Below, piece after piece: positions 1 to 5,726 of a stretch of DNA of 8,294 nucleotides. Origin of the DNA: CAZQLE01 sp964593905 (GTDB lineage Bacteria > Chloroflexota > Anaerolineae > Anaerolineales > Anaerolineaceae); NCBI GenBank assembly GCA_964593905.1, contig CAZQLE010000182.1:1-8294 (forward strand), read 5' to 3'. Made by a program: the position numbers and the translations under genes. A model generated the notes under the pieces. That model worked only from the letters and a program-made list of their open reading frames with translations, was not told the DNA's origin and searched no databases. Position 1 is the stretch's first letter. Each line of letters begins with the position of its first letter.

Positions 1-630
1 GCGCTGGCAGTCGTCACCTTCATCTTTGGCCTGGGCAGTGGTTACCTTGTCTGGGGCCGTTCAGATGCCGCCGATCAGGCCAAAGGCGAGCGCACCATGA
101 CAGAAATCATCAACGGCAGCGATGACCCTGCCGTAGGCCCCGCCGATGCACCCATTACGATCATCGAATTCAGCGACTACGAATGCCCCTACTGCCAGAA
201 ATGGCAGACCGAGGTCTGGCCTGAATTGCAAAAAGCATATCCGGGCCAAATTCGCCTGGTCTACCGCGATTTTCCGCTCACTGGCATTCATCAGAACGCG
301 GTCGGCGCCAGCCTGGCCGCCAACTGCGCCGGTGAACAGGATAAATACTGGGAATTTCACGAAGAGCTCTTTAAAGCAGAAAATGGGCTGGGGTTCGAAG
401 CCATGCAGGGCTATGCCGAGAAACTGGGCATGGATACAACCCAATTTGTATCCTGTGTCACCAGCGATCAGTATCTGGATGAAGTCCGGCAGGACTTTGA
501 AGACGGGCGCGACCTGGGTATTAGCGGCACCCCCACCTTCTTTATCGGCACTTACCGGTTGGTCGGCGCGCAGCCGCTTGAAGCGTTCCAACAGGTGATC
601 GATGCAAAACTCAGCGGTGAATTGGAATAA
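1..630 (+). CDS. Membrane-anchored DsbA/BdbD-like thiol-disulfide oxidoreductase, 5' partial
   Basis: The reading frame is open from the first base, so the true start lies upstream; 209 residues are visible. The ATG at 97 is internal, because the codons before it encode a hydrophobic stretch (visible residues 1-19, ALAVVTFIFGLGSGYLVWG) that looks like an N-terminal membrane anchor. A DSBA-like thioredoxin fold follows. The redox motif CPYC is at visible residues 62-65 after IIEFSDYE, and the cis-proline signature SGTPTFF is near 175-181. A second cysteine pair (about 109 and 152) lies in the helical insertion. Proteins of this family catalyse disulfide formation or exchange in exported proteins outside the membrane. 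The family is certain; the direction of the reaction and the partner (a DsbB/VKOR-type protein) cannot be read here. The downstream kinase begins 37 bp after the stop, so the two are probably cotranscribed. Confidence 0.93.
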   Translation, partial: ALAVVTFIFGLGSGYLVWGRSDAADQAKGERTMTEIINGSDDPAVGPADAPITIIEFSDYECPYCQKWQTEVWPELQKAYPGQIRLVYRDFPLTGIHQNAVGASLAANCAGEQDKYWEFHEELFKAENGLGFEAMQGYAEKLGMDTTQFVSCVTSDQYLDEVRQDFEDGRDLGISGTPTFFIGTYRLVGAQPLEAFQQVIDAKLSGELE

Positions 631-667
631 ATCGGGCGATATCCCATCGCTTTCAATGAGGCGGCAC

Positions 668-1324
668 ATGAAAAAATACATCGCAGTAGCCGGTAACATT
701 GGCGTGGGAAAATCCACCCTGGTGGGTCTGTTGGCCGAACGGCTGGAAATGCAGCCCTTCTATGAACCGGTCACCGAAAACCCTTACCTGGCAGATTTTT
801 ACCAGAATATGCGCGGCTGGAGCTTTCAATCGCAGGTTTTCTTTCTGGCGCACCGGCTGCGCATTCAACAGCAGCTAATGCGGCTGTCTGGCTCGGTAAT
901 TCAGGATCGCAGCATTTATGAGGATGCGGAGGTCTTTGCTCAAAACCTGTATTTACAGGGGCTGATGAGCGAACGTGATTACCAGACCTACCACACCCTC
1001 TATACCACCTCGGCGGAGTTTATCCCGGCGCCCGATCTGGTGGTTTATCTGCGCGCTTCGGTGCCCACGCTGTTGCAGCGCATTGCACTGCGCAACCGTG
1101 ATTACGAAAAAACGATCAGCGCCGAGTATCTTGACCGGCTGAATGGTCTGTATGAAAACTGGATCCATAATTTCACGGTCTGTCCGGTGCTCACCGTCCC
1201 GGCCGACGATCTCGATTACGTCCAGTTTCCGCAGCATCTCGACCTGATCGCCCGCAAAGTGCAAGAAAAACTGACCGGCAAAGATGTGGTGATCTTTGCC
1301 CCCGATGAAGTGGCGCGCATCTAA
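668..1324 (+). CDS. Deoxynucleoside kinase (deoxyguanosine/deoxyadenosine kinase type)
   Basis: A 218-residue enzyme of the bacterial dNK family, which phosphorylates deoxynucleosides to dNMPs in cytosolic salvage. The P-loop GNIGVGKST is at residues 9-17, the substrate-binding EPVTENPY at 33-40, the DRS motif (catalytic acid plus arginine, followed by IYEDAEVFA) at 80-82, and the arginine-rich LID RIALRNRDYE at 138-147. Length fits the family. Upstream in-frame ATGs exist (602 and 656), but the start at 668 is preferred: a TGAGG Shine-Dalgarno at 657-661 is 6 nt away and the protein then begins just before the P-loop strand. The DRSIYED form resembles the deoxypurine kinases of Firmicutes, but purine versus cytidine preference cannot be fixed by eye. 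It follows the thioredoxin-like gene and ends before strong terminators. A divergent paralogue lies at 5016-5663. Confidence 0.93.
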   Translation: MKKYIAVAGNIGVGKSTLVGLLAERLEMQPFYEPVTENPYLADFYQNMRGWSFQSQVFFLAHRLRIQQQLMRLSGSVIQDRSIYEDAEVFAQNLYLQGLMSERDYQTYHTLYTTSAEFIPAPDLVVYLRASVPTLLQRIALRNRDYEKTISAEYLDRLNGLYENWIHNFTVCPVLTVPADDLDYVQFPQHLDLIARKVQEKLTGKDVVIFAPDEVARI

Positions 1325-1360
1325 GAAAAGCCCCTGTTTAACCCACTCTTTAAATAAAGC

Positions 1361-1396
1361 AAAAGGCTGCCGGCGATCCATTGCCGGCAGCCTTTT
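1361..1396 (+). terminator. Rho-independent terminator after the + strand kinase
   Basis: A perfect 14-bp inverted repeat has left arm 1361-1374 (AAAAGGCTGCCGGC), an 8-nt loop, and right arm 1383-1396 (GCCGGCAGCCTTTT). It lies 36 bp after the kinase stop. The GC-rich stem ends in a T-run on either strand, so it may work in both directions between the convergent kinase and spoVS genes. Confidence 0.9.
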
Positions 1397-1457
1397 ATAA
1401 AGTTCTGGTGGCACAGCAACCCGGTTTTCCTACCCGCCGCTGGCGGTCAGAAGAAAT

Positions 1458-1489
1458 AGAAATGGACGGCTCTGACACCGTCCATTTCT
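1458..1489 (+). terminator. Second terminator-like hairpin between convergent genes
   Basis: A perfect 12-bp stem has AGAAATGGACGG at 1458-1469 and CCGTCCATTTCT at 1478-1489, with an 8-nt loop, followed on the + strand by GTTTTG. On the minus strand the hairpin is followed by ATTTCTTC, so it could equally stop transcripts leaving spoVS. Having one hairpin per convergent transcript is the simplest reading. The rest of 1325-1620 shows no gene. Confidence 0.65.
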
Positions 1490-1620
1490 GTTTTGTGTGG
1501 GTAATCACCAGCAGAGCAGAAGATAGCGGTTAACCCATCTTGAAGAACTCAATCTGGTTAAGTTCACCAGAAGAATTGATTCGCCTCCGTGTCCAAAATA
1601 TCAGACCCGTCTGGCCCCTT

Positions 1621-1881
1621 TTAACGCGGTTCAACCACCAGTTTGATGGCTGTACGAATCTTGCCATCAATATCAACATCGACAAATTCGGGGTAACACA
1701 CCACTGCAATGCCGTCTTCCTGCAGGTACCCCTTTGCCAGTACCAGTGCCTTGATCGCCTGATTTACAGCCCCGGCGCCAATAGCCTGCACCTCTGCTCG
1801 CTTATGTTCACGGACCACCCCTGCAATTGCCCCCGCTACGGCCGCGGTGCGGGAGTTCGCCTTTACTTTGATGACATCCAT
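1621..1881 (-). CDS. spoVS: Stage V sporulation protein S (SpoVS) homologue
   Basis: A small 86-residue protein matching SpoVS along its whole length: MDVIKVKANSRTAAVAGAIA at the start, the glycine/alanine-rich AIGAGAVNQAIKALVLAKGY centre (residues 33-52), and a C-terminal strand pair ending IDGKIRTAIKLVVEPR. SpoVS is an Alba-like-fold protein, a possible nucleic-acid binder. It is needed for late sporulation in Bacillus but is also kept by many bacteria not known to sporulate, so sporulation should not be assumed here. The frame continues upstream to an ATG at 1935, but 1881 is chosen because an AAGGGAG Shine-Dalgarno (1889-1895) lies 7 nt before it and the family begins with MxVIKVKA. The gene is monocistronic, with its own promoter and convergent terminators downstream. 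The exact role in this organism is unknown. Confidence 0.95.
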   Translation of the reverse strand: MDVIKVKANSRTAAVAGAIAGVVREHKRAEVQAIGAGAVNQAIKALVLAKGYLQEDGIAVVCYPEFVDVDIDGKIRTAIKLVVEPR

Positions 1882-1965
1882 TTTGTTTCTCCCTTCTTGC
1901 TCTGCGTCAAAAAAAGAGCGAAGAAATGGGGGCAAACCATTATGATTTCGCTCATTTATGTAAAG

Positions 1966-1994
1966 ATTTTACACTTGAATGGTACGCAATTCAA
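1966..1994 (-). promoter_or_regulatory. Predicted sigma70-type promoter of spoVS
   Basis: Read on the minus strand, a -35 element TTGAAT (1989-1994) and a -10 element TAAAAT (1966-1971) are separated by exactly 17 bp. This predicts a transcript start near 1958 and a leader of about 77 nt before the spoVS ATG. The -10 matches five of six consensus bases and the -35 four of six. The region between the transporter stop and spoVS is otherwise empty. Confidence 0.55.
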
Positions 1995-1996
1995 GT
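1973..1996. repeat. Operator-like palindrome overlapping the spoVS promoter
   Basis: Perfect 8-bp inverted arms ACTTGAAT (1973-1980) and ATTCAAGT (1989-1996) are separated by 8 bp. The palindrome fills the spacer and covers the -35 hexamer of the predicted spoVS promoter. The size and placement are typical of a dimeric repressor site. The binding protein is unknown. Confidence 0.5.
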
Positions 1997-2071
1997 CTTT
2001 TTCAAAATCGTACCTGTACCAACTCTATACGGGCAGAAAACAGGCAGAGATCGCCCGCCCGGTGCTGTGGC

Positions 2072-3340
2072 TCAATCGCCCGGCTGCATTTCAATCTCAC
2101 CCGAAAGGGGCTGCTTTGCCACGCCTGCGCGATGAAAGAATATCCACAACCCCGGAATCACCATCAATGCGCTGGCAACCACCAGCAAAAATTCGATGCT
2201 GACCACATCGGAGAGCGGACCAAAGATTAACATGCCAACCGGCATCACCGTATTGGAGATGAGGGCCTGCACGCCAAACACCCGGCCGTGCATATCTGGC
2301 CGGACATTTTCTTGAAGCAGGGTGGTGGTGGATGCGCCAAAAAACGGCATGGGAATGCCCGAGAGGGCCATCAACACCAGGTACAGGTTGAAATCTTTTG
2401 TCAGGCCCAACCCGGTGAACATCACAGCCCACATCACACAGGCCAGCCCCAGGGTGCGAAACCGATTGGCATAACCGCCCCACAGGGTCATTACCAGACC
2501 GCCCAGAATGGAACCGCCAAAGAAGGTCACTTCATTGGCGGTCAAGCGCCACACTTCTTCTCCAAACGAACGCGCCACCAGCAAAGGAGAAAGGAAGGCC
2601 ACCGGAGAGATCAGGAAAAAGATAAACGCATAGAAGATGGACAGCGTCATCACGATCCGGTTGGTACGGATATAAGCCAGCCCGGCGCGCAGGTCATATA
2701 AATAATCGGTTTGTTGCGACCCGGCGGCGCGCGGCAGGGCCGGCACTTGCAGCCAGAACATCAACCCCACCGCCAGAGCCGCGGTGATCACATCGATGAA
2801 GAAAATCATCTCCAGACGCGAGATCGAAAGCAGGGTCCCGCTCAGGATGGGTGTGATGATCATAATGACTGGCTGGAGGGTATTATTCAGACTGTTCACC
2901 TTAATCAGCTTTTCAGCGGGCACAATCTGCGGCAGCAGGGCATTGACCGCCGGCATTTGAATGCCAGCGCCCACCGAACGAATGCCAGAGATCACGAAGA
3001 TAAGCCACAGTTCTTGATAGCCAAACAAAAAGAACAGCGCCAGAACCAGGGTGCTCAGCGCAATAAGGGTATCAGACGCCATGATAAGAAACTTGCGCGG
3101 GTAGCGGTCTGCCCAGACGCCGGCAAAGAGCGAAATGAGAATCTGCGGCAGAAAACCAGCCAGTGTCGAAATGGTCAAAATGGCCCCAGACTGGGTGGTA
3201 AGGGTGATGTGCCAGATGATGGCATACTGCACCAGCATTGAGCCAAACAAAGACAGGCTCTGACTGGAAAGAAAAATGGCGGTTTTTTTCTTCCAGCCGT
3301 GCTGGGCCGCCACAGAGGGTTCTTGATTAAACTGCTGCAT
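2072..3340 (-). CDS. MFS efflux transporter (MefA / EntS-like MFS_3 group)
   Basis: A 422-residue major facilitator superfamily protein with about 12 hydrophobic segments spread across residues 20-402. The loop 2-3 signature AGVWADRYPRK (MFS motif A) is at residues 73-83, and the second-half counterpart GGYANRFR is at 288-295. VRPDMHGRVFG (346-356) lies after TM10, as in macrolide-efflux-like and enterobactin-exporter-like MFS proteins. The family expels small molecules using the proton gradient; the substrate cannot be told from sequence. The frame extends 11 codons upstream to 3373, but 3340 is chosen because a strong AAGGAG Shine-Dalgarno (3348-3353) lies 7 nt before it. It is monocistronic, with a predicted promoter and palindromic site upstream. 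It is adjacent to the putative origin and transcribed away from it. Confidence 0.92.
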   Translation of the reverse strand: MQQFNQEPSVAAQHGWKKKTAIFLSSQSLSLFGSMLVQYAIIWHITLTTQSGAILTISTLAGFLPQILISLFAGVWADRYPRKFLIMASDTLIALSTLVLALFFLFGYQELWLIFVISGIRSVGAGIQMPAVNALLPQIVPAEKLIKVNSLNNTLQPVIMIITPILSGTLLSISRLEMIFFIDVITAALAVGLMFWLQVPALPRAAGSQQTDYLYDLRAGLAYIRTNRIVMTLSIFYAFIFFLISPVAFLSPLLVARSFGEEVWRLTANEVTFFGGSILGGLVMTLWGGYANRFRTLGLACVMWAVMFTGLGLTKDFNLYLVLMALSGIPMPFFGASTTTLLQENVRPDMHGRVFGVQALISNTVMPVGMLIFGPLSDVVSIEFLLVVASALMVIPGLWIFFHRAGVAKQPLSGEIEMQPGD

Positions 3341-3454
3341 GACCGTTCTCCTTAATCTGCTCTCTCTTAACACAGCCCACGAGAGAAAAATTTTTCTGCC
3401 ACAGCCTGTTGAAAAGAGGGAGGAAAATCACCATTAATTGATGACAAATAGGCT

Positions 3455-3472
3455 AAAATTAGTATTAATTTT
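3455..3472. repeat. AT-rich palindrome at the predicted transporter start site
   Basis: Perfect 7-bp arms AAAATTA (3455-3461) and TAATTTT (3466-3472) flank GTAT. The site covers the predicted transcription start (about 3471) of the transporter promoter, a usual place for a repressor operator. It also lies in the most AT-rich stretch here (about 3423-3482), so it could simply be part of origin DNA. Confidence 0.4.
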
Positions 3473-3477
3473 CTATG

Positions 3478-3506
3478 AATATACCGGAACCAGCTCCAAA
3501 AGTCAA
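3478..3506 (-). promoter_or_regulatory. Predicted sigma70-type promoter of the MFS transporter
   Basis: On the minus strand, -35 TTGACT (3501-3506) and -10 TATATT (3478-3483) each match five of six consensus bases, with an ideal 17-bp spacer. The predicted start is near 3471, giving a leader of about 130 nt to the ATG at 3340. Confidence 0.6.
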
Positions 3507-3623
3507 GCTTTGCCAGATATTGTAAAGTCTGGCGGCTTCGTTTTTTAACAGGGGCCTCACTTGAAGTGTACCGCTGCACTGGCGGTATAAAACTTTTCCA
3601 CATACATGTAGATAGATAAGATT

Positions 3624-3660
3624 TAGTAATAATAGTAGGGGCTGTGGAAACTGTGGATAA
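3624..3660 (-). promoter_or_regulatory. DnaA-box pair, GC cluster and DnaA-trio (basal unwinding element)
   Basis: On the minus strand, a perfect DnaA box (3652-3660) abuts a weaker one (GTTTCCACA, 3643-3651). A short GC cluster (3638-3642) and the run TACTATTATTACTA follow. On the opposite strand this is five triplets, TAG TAA TAA TAG TAG (3624-3638), which are DnaA-trios when read 3' to 5' from the boxes. Order and polarity match the Bacillus subtilis basal unwinding system, in which DnaA loads from the boxes onto the trio strand and opens the duplex. Opening would proceed toward lower coordinates, into AT-rich 3600-3635. Confidence 0.72.
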
Positions 3661-3757
3661 TAAAACTCCTTCACCAGATATTGTGTTTTTTTTCATTTTA
3701 TCCGTCATTAACCCCCATATGCGGTCTGAGCCCGGTGCTTTTTTATCCCCGTTGGGC

Positions 3758-3766
3758 TGTGGATAA
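3758..3766 (-). promoter_or_regulatory. Perfect DnaA box
   Basis: TTATCCACA on the minus strand. Its outer half pairs with TTTTATCC at 3741-3748 to form a perfect 8-bp inverted repeat (3741-3768, 12-bp spacer), so a degenerate box (TTATCCCCG, 3743-3751) faces it in the opposite orientation. Confidence 0.75.
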
Positions 3767-3835
3767 AAGGGATTATTTTTTGCAATCGGTGACGAAAAAA
3801 GAGACTTATTCCCAAAAGAGGTCTGCTGCCAATAA

Positions 3836-3859
3836 AAAATCCCCTTTCGGGGAGATTTT
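3836..3859 (-). terminator. Terminator of the kinase-nucleotidyltransferase operon
   Basis: Read on the minus strand, this is an AAAAT-rich lead-in, CCCC, a GAAA tetraloop, GGGG, and then the T-rich tail ATTTTTTATT (about 3831-3840). It is a compact rho-independent terminator about 130 bp after the stop of the minus-strand nucleotidyltransferase. It lies within the putative origin, so the operon transcript would cross the DnaA boxes at 3901-3950 before ending. Confidence 0.7.
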
Positions 3860-3900
3860 CATCCTTTTTTATACACGGATTCGGGACAATATGTGTAAGT

Positions 3901-3950
3901 TTCTCCACAGTTTATTCAAGTTATCCACAGTTTTTTGGGGCTTATCCACA
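3901..3950 (+). promoter_or_regulatory. Cluster of three DnaA boxes phased by about two helical turns
   Basis: Three same-direction boxes start at 3901 (TTCTCCACA), 3921 (TTATCCACA) and 3942 (TTATCCACA). The start-to-start spacings are 20 and 21 bp, which places them on one face of the helix. This favours cooperative DnaA binding. The cluster begins the non-coding region next to the nucleotidyltransferase stop codon. Confidence 0.75.
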
Positions 3951-3986
3951 GAAATCTGGCTTAAAACGTGGAAATTACGCTAATTC

Positions 3987-4997
3987 CTATTCTTCAATGC
4001 CATTTTGCGCAGCCCACTGTTCAACGGTCTCTTCCACGCTATCCAGATAAGCATCCAGCGCGTCCAGGCGTCTTTCGGCCTGCGCTTCACTCAGGTCCAG
4101 CGCGGTCACCAGCGCCTGCCAGCCGTCTGCGTTTCGATCTGCCGGCGGGGTCAGATCTTCGAGCCGGGTCCAGGTGTTGAGCAGAATCCATAAAGCGGCG
4201 GAGGGGCGTTCCTCCCACAGAGCCTCGATGGCGCGTTCATAATACAACCGTCGTTCAGGGCGCAGCACTGGCGGGCAGTTGTCTTGCGTGCTGACCGGAC
4301 CATAGGCGCTGCGCCAGGCCGTCAGCCAGTTTTCACGTTCGGTGAGCTGAATTTCATTCGAAGTAAAAAGATCTACCAGACCCGCTGCCAGACCGGGCCG
4401 GTTTAAGGCTGCACAGCGCTCGGGAAATTCCAACATCAAGCGGCGCAGCGATAAGGGTTCGCCGGTTAACACCGCGATGGCATTGGCGGCCTGTTCCAGC
4501 GCGCTCAGGTAATCTTTAACCCAGGCAGCGCCAGACAACCCGCTGCGAGTGGATAGCTTCATCCATTGTTCGCGCGCACCCTCCACCAGCGGGCGGGAGC
4601 GGCGGATGACATTTTCGGGGTGATAAAAAAGAGCCTCAACGCTGGCGCGGGTGAACTCAAACCAGTGCTGGGTCTGGTGTAACAGGATGGGGTTTTCGCA
4701 TAAGGCAGTGCCCAGCCACGGGTCACTGCGCAGGCTGCGCGGCTGGCGAAACATGCCCTGGTTGTAATGGACAATATCCAGCGAAACTTCTTCGGTGATC
4801 TGTACAATTTCCTGCGGGACGGGCGGTTCGGAATCGTGAATGAAAACCAGATCAATATCGGTGGTTCCGCCGATGAGCGGCTCTTCCAAGCGCAGTGAAC
4901 CCGTCAAAAAGACGCACACAATTCCGCGGCGGCCGTGAGAACGCTGGGTGGCGGCAGCCTCGGCAAATTTTAGCAACTTTTCACGGGTAAGACGCAT
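3987..4997 (-). CDS. Polymerase-beta-fold nucleotidyltransferase domain protein, substrate unknown
   Basis: A 336-residue protein whose N-terminal part carries the signature of the polymerase-beta nucleotidyltransferase superfamily. This is a T-G-S motif at residues 32-34, the metal-binding pair DID at 47-49 after a glycine/threonine loop, and a third carboxylate in SLDIVHYN (D74). All three acidic residues are present, so it is probably active. Such enzymes transfer an NMP to a small molecule, protein or RNA; antibiotic adenylyltransferases and toxin-antitoxin MNT proteins share the fold. The rest (about 110-336) is probably helical, has no motif I recognise, and makes the protein longer than AadA-type enzymes. 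An AAGGGG Shine-Dalgarno (5002-5007) lies 4 nt before the start. The gene follows the kinase by only 18 bp, indicating cotranscription. No resistance role should be assumed. Confidence 0.8.
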   Translation of the reverse strand: MRLTREKLLKFAEAAATQRSHGRRGIVCVFLTGSLRLEEPLIGGTTDIDLVFIHDSEPPVPQEIVQITEEVSLDIVHYNQGMFRQPRSLRSDPWLGTALCENPILLHQTQHWFEFTRASVEALFYHPENVIRRSRPLVEGAREQWMKLSTRSGLSGAAWVKDYLSALEQAANAIAVLTGEPLSLRRLMLEFPERCAALNRPGLAAGLVDLFTSNEIQLTERENWLTAWRSAYGPVSTQDNCPPVLRPERRLYYERAIEALWEERPSAALWILLNTWTRLEDLTPPADRNADGWQALVTALDLSEAQAERRLDALDAYLDSVEETVEQWAAQNGIEE

Positions 4998-5015
4998 AAG
5001 ACCCCTTCAAATCGG

Positions 5016-5663
5016 TTATGAAGTCGCCAGTGGCAGCTCGGGCTGAAACGGCGGAAGCTGAAGCGCCTGTCGGATGCGATTTTCGATGCTGGTCAGGTCG
5101 TTTTCGTGGTGCACATAATCGAGATCATTGCAATCCAATGTCAGCACCGGTGAGGGATGTTTTTTTGAATTGGAGAGGAAAAATTCATCATAGGCTGCGT
5201 TTAAGTCGGCAATGTAGGCGCGTTCCATTTGCCGTTCATAGGGCCGGTCGCGAAAGGCAATGCGTTCCATCAGGGTATCGGTGTTGGCCCGCAAATAAAC
5301 GACCAGGTCGGGTGGAACGATCTTTTCGGCCAGCGCATTGTGCACGCGGTGGTACATTTCCAACTCGTCGCCCTGCACGTTGATCTCGGCAAACAGGGCG
5401 TCTTTTTCAAAGGTGTAATCGCTGATCAAGTGCTTTCCGGTTGCCAGCAGGTCGGGTACATTTTTGCGCTGGTGCTGGTAGCGGCTGAGCAGGAAGAAGA
5501 TCTGGGTCTGGAATGCGTAACGCGCCCGGTCGCTGTAGAAATCGCTCAGGAACGGGTTTTCTTCAAAAACTTCCAACAGAATATTGGCTTCAATGCGAGG
5601 GCTGAGTAGACGCACCAGGGTGGTTTTGCCGACCCCAATCACGCCTTCAATAGCGATATACAT
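5016..5663 (-). CDS. Second deoxynucleoside kinase, divergent SDY-type paralogue
   Basis: A 215-residue dNK-family kinase with P-loop EGVIGVGKT at residues 6-14, substrate-site EENPFL at 34-39, and LID RIAFRDRPYER at 134-144. It keeps PPDLVVYLRAN (117-127), close to APDLVVYLRAS in the paralogue at 668-1324. Where that enzyme has DRS, this one reads SDYT (81-84): the acid D82 is kept but the arginine is replaced by tyrosine. A different deoxynucleoside preference is likely but not demonstrated. The frame runs open to 5771, but the start is set at 5663 because GGAG (5669-5672) lies 5 nt before it and the P-loop strand then begins at residue 2, as in the family. The nucleotidyltransferase follows 18 bp downstream. 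An extended -10 promoter candidate is at 5848-5856. Confidence 0.9.
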   Translation of the reverse strand: MYIAIEGVIGVGKTTLVRLLSPRIEANILLEVFEENPFLSDFYSDRARYAFQTQIFFLLSRYQHQRKNVPDLLATGKHLISDYTFEKDALFAEINVQGDELEMYHRVHNALAEKIVPPDLVVYLRANTDTLMERIAFRDRPYERQMERAYIADLNAAYDEFFLSNSKKHPSPVLTLDCNDLDYVHHENDLTSIENRIRQALQLPPFQPELPLATS

Positions 5664-5726
5664 ATCTTCTCCGTGAAATTCCACCCCAGAAGACCACCCC
5701 GCTGTGATTTCTTTCCCTTTGTTTGA

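Larger units (their letters stand above)
3594..3950. other. oriC: Putative chromosomal replication origin (oriC)
   Basis: The gene-free stretch 3341-3986 holds four perfect DnaA boxes (TTATCCACA): 3652-3660 and 3758-3766 on the minus strand, 3921-3929 and 3942-3950 on the + strand. Near-matches are TTTTCCACA at 3594-3602 (+), GTTTCCACA at 3643-3651 (-), TTATACACG at 3869-3877 (+) and TTCTCCACA at 3901-3909 (+). The boxes point in both directions and are interspersed with AT-rich DNA (3423-3482, 3600-3640, 3660-3700, 3770-3840). Box density, lack of any credible gene and a DnaA-trio element together fit a bacterial oriC. No dnaA, dnaN, rpmH or parAB gene is in the window, which leaves a plasmid or secondary origin as alternatives. 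Confidence 0.8.

Noticed and set aside
97..630. Complete short DsbA-like protein starting at ATG 97
   Set aside because: The frame continues upstream to the window edge and encodes a membrane anchor, so the ATG at 97 is internal.
1404..1446. T-box-like string TGGTGGCACAGC in the intergenic region
   Set aside because: It only loosely resembles the T-box core. There is no specifier stem, and no + strand gene lies downstream in the window for it to control.
2000..2071. Possible terminator after the transporter stop (GGGC...GCCC pairing on the minus strand)
   Set aside because: The stem is short and interrupted and not followed by a T-run.
1540..2202. + strand open frame across spoVS and its promoter
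   Set aside because: It covers the well-conserved spoVS on the other strand and the transporter's 3' end, and has no recognisable domain or ribosome site.
2288..3241. Two + strand open frames opposite the MFS transporter
   Set aside because: Hydrophilic, His/Gln-rich translations complementary to membrane helices; shadows of the transporter.
3892..3900. Possible DnaA box TGTGTAAGT
   Set aside because: Three mismatches to TTATNCACA; not counted.
3367..3983. Open frames in the non-coding region (minus 3367-3708, plus 3681-3983, minus 3708-3908)
   Set aside because: They run through DnaA boxes, the trio and the terminator, resemble no family I know, and lack good ribosome sites.
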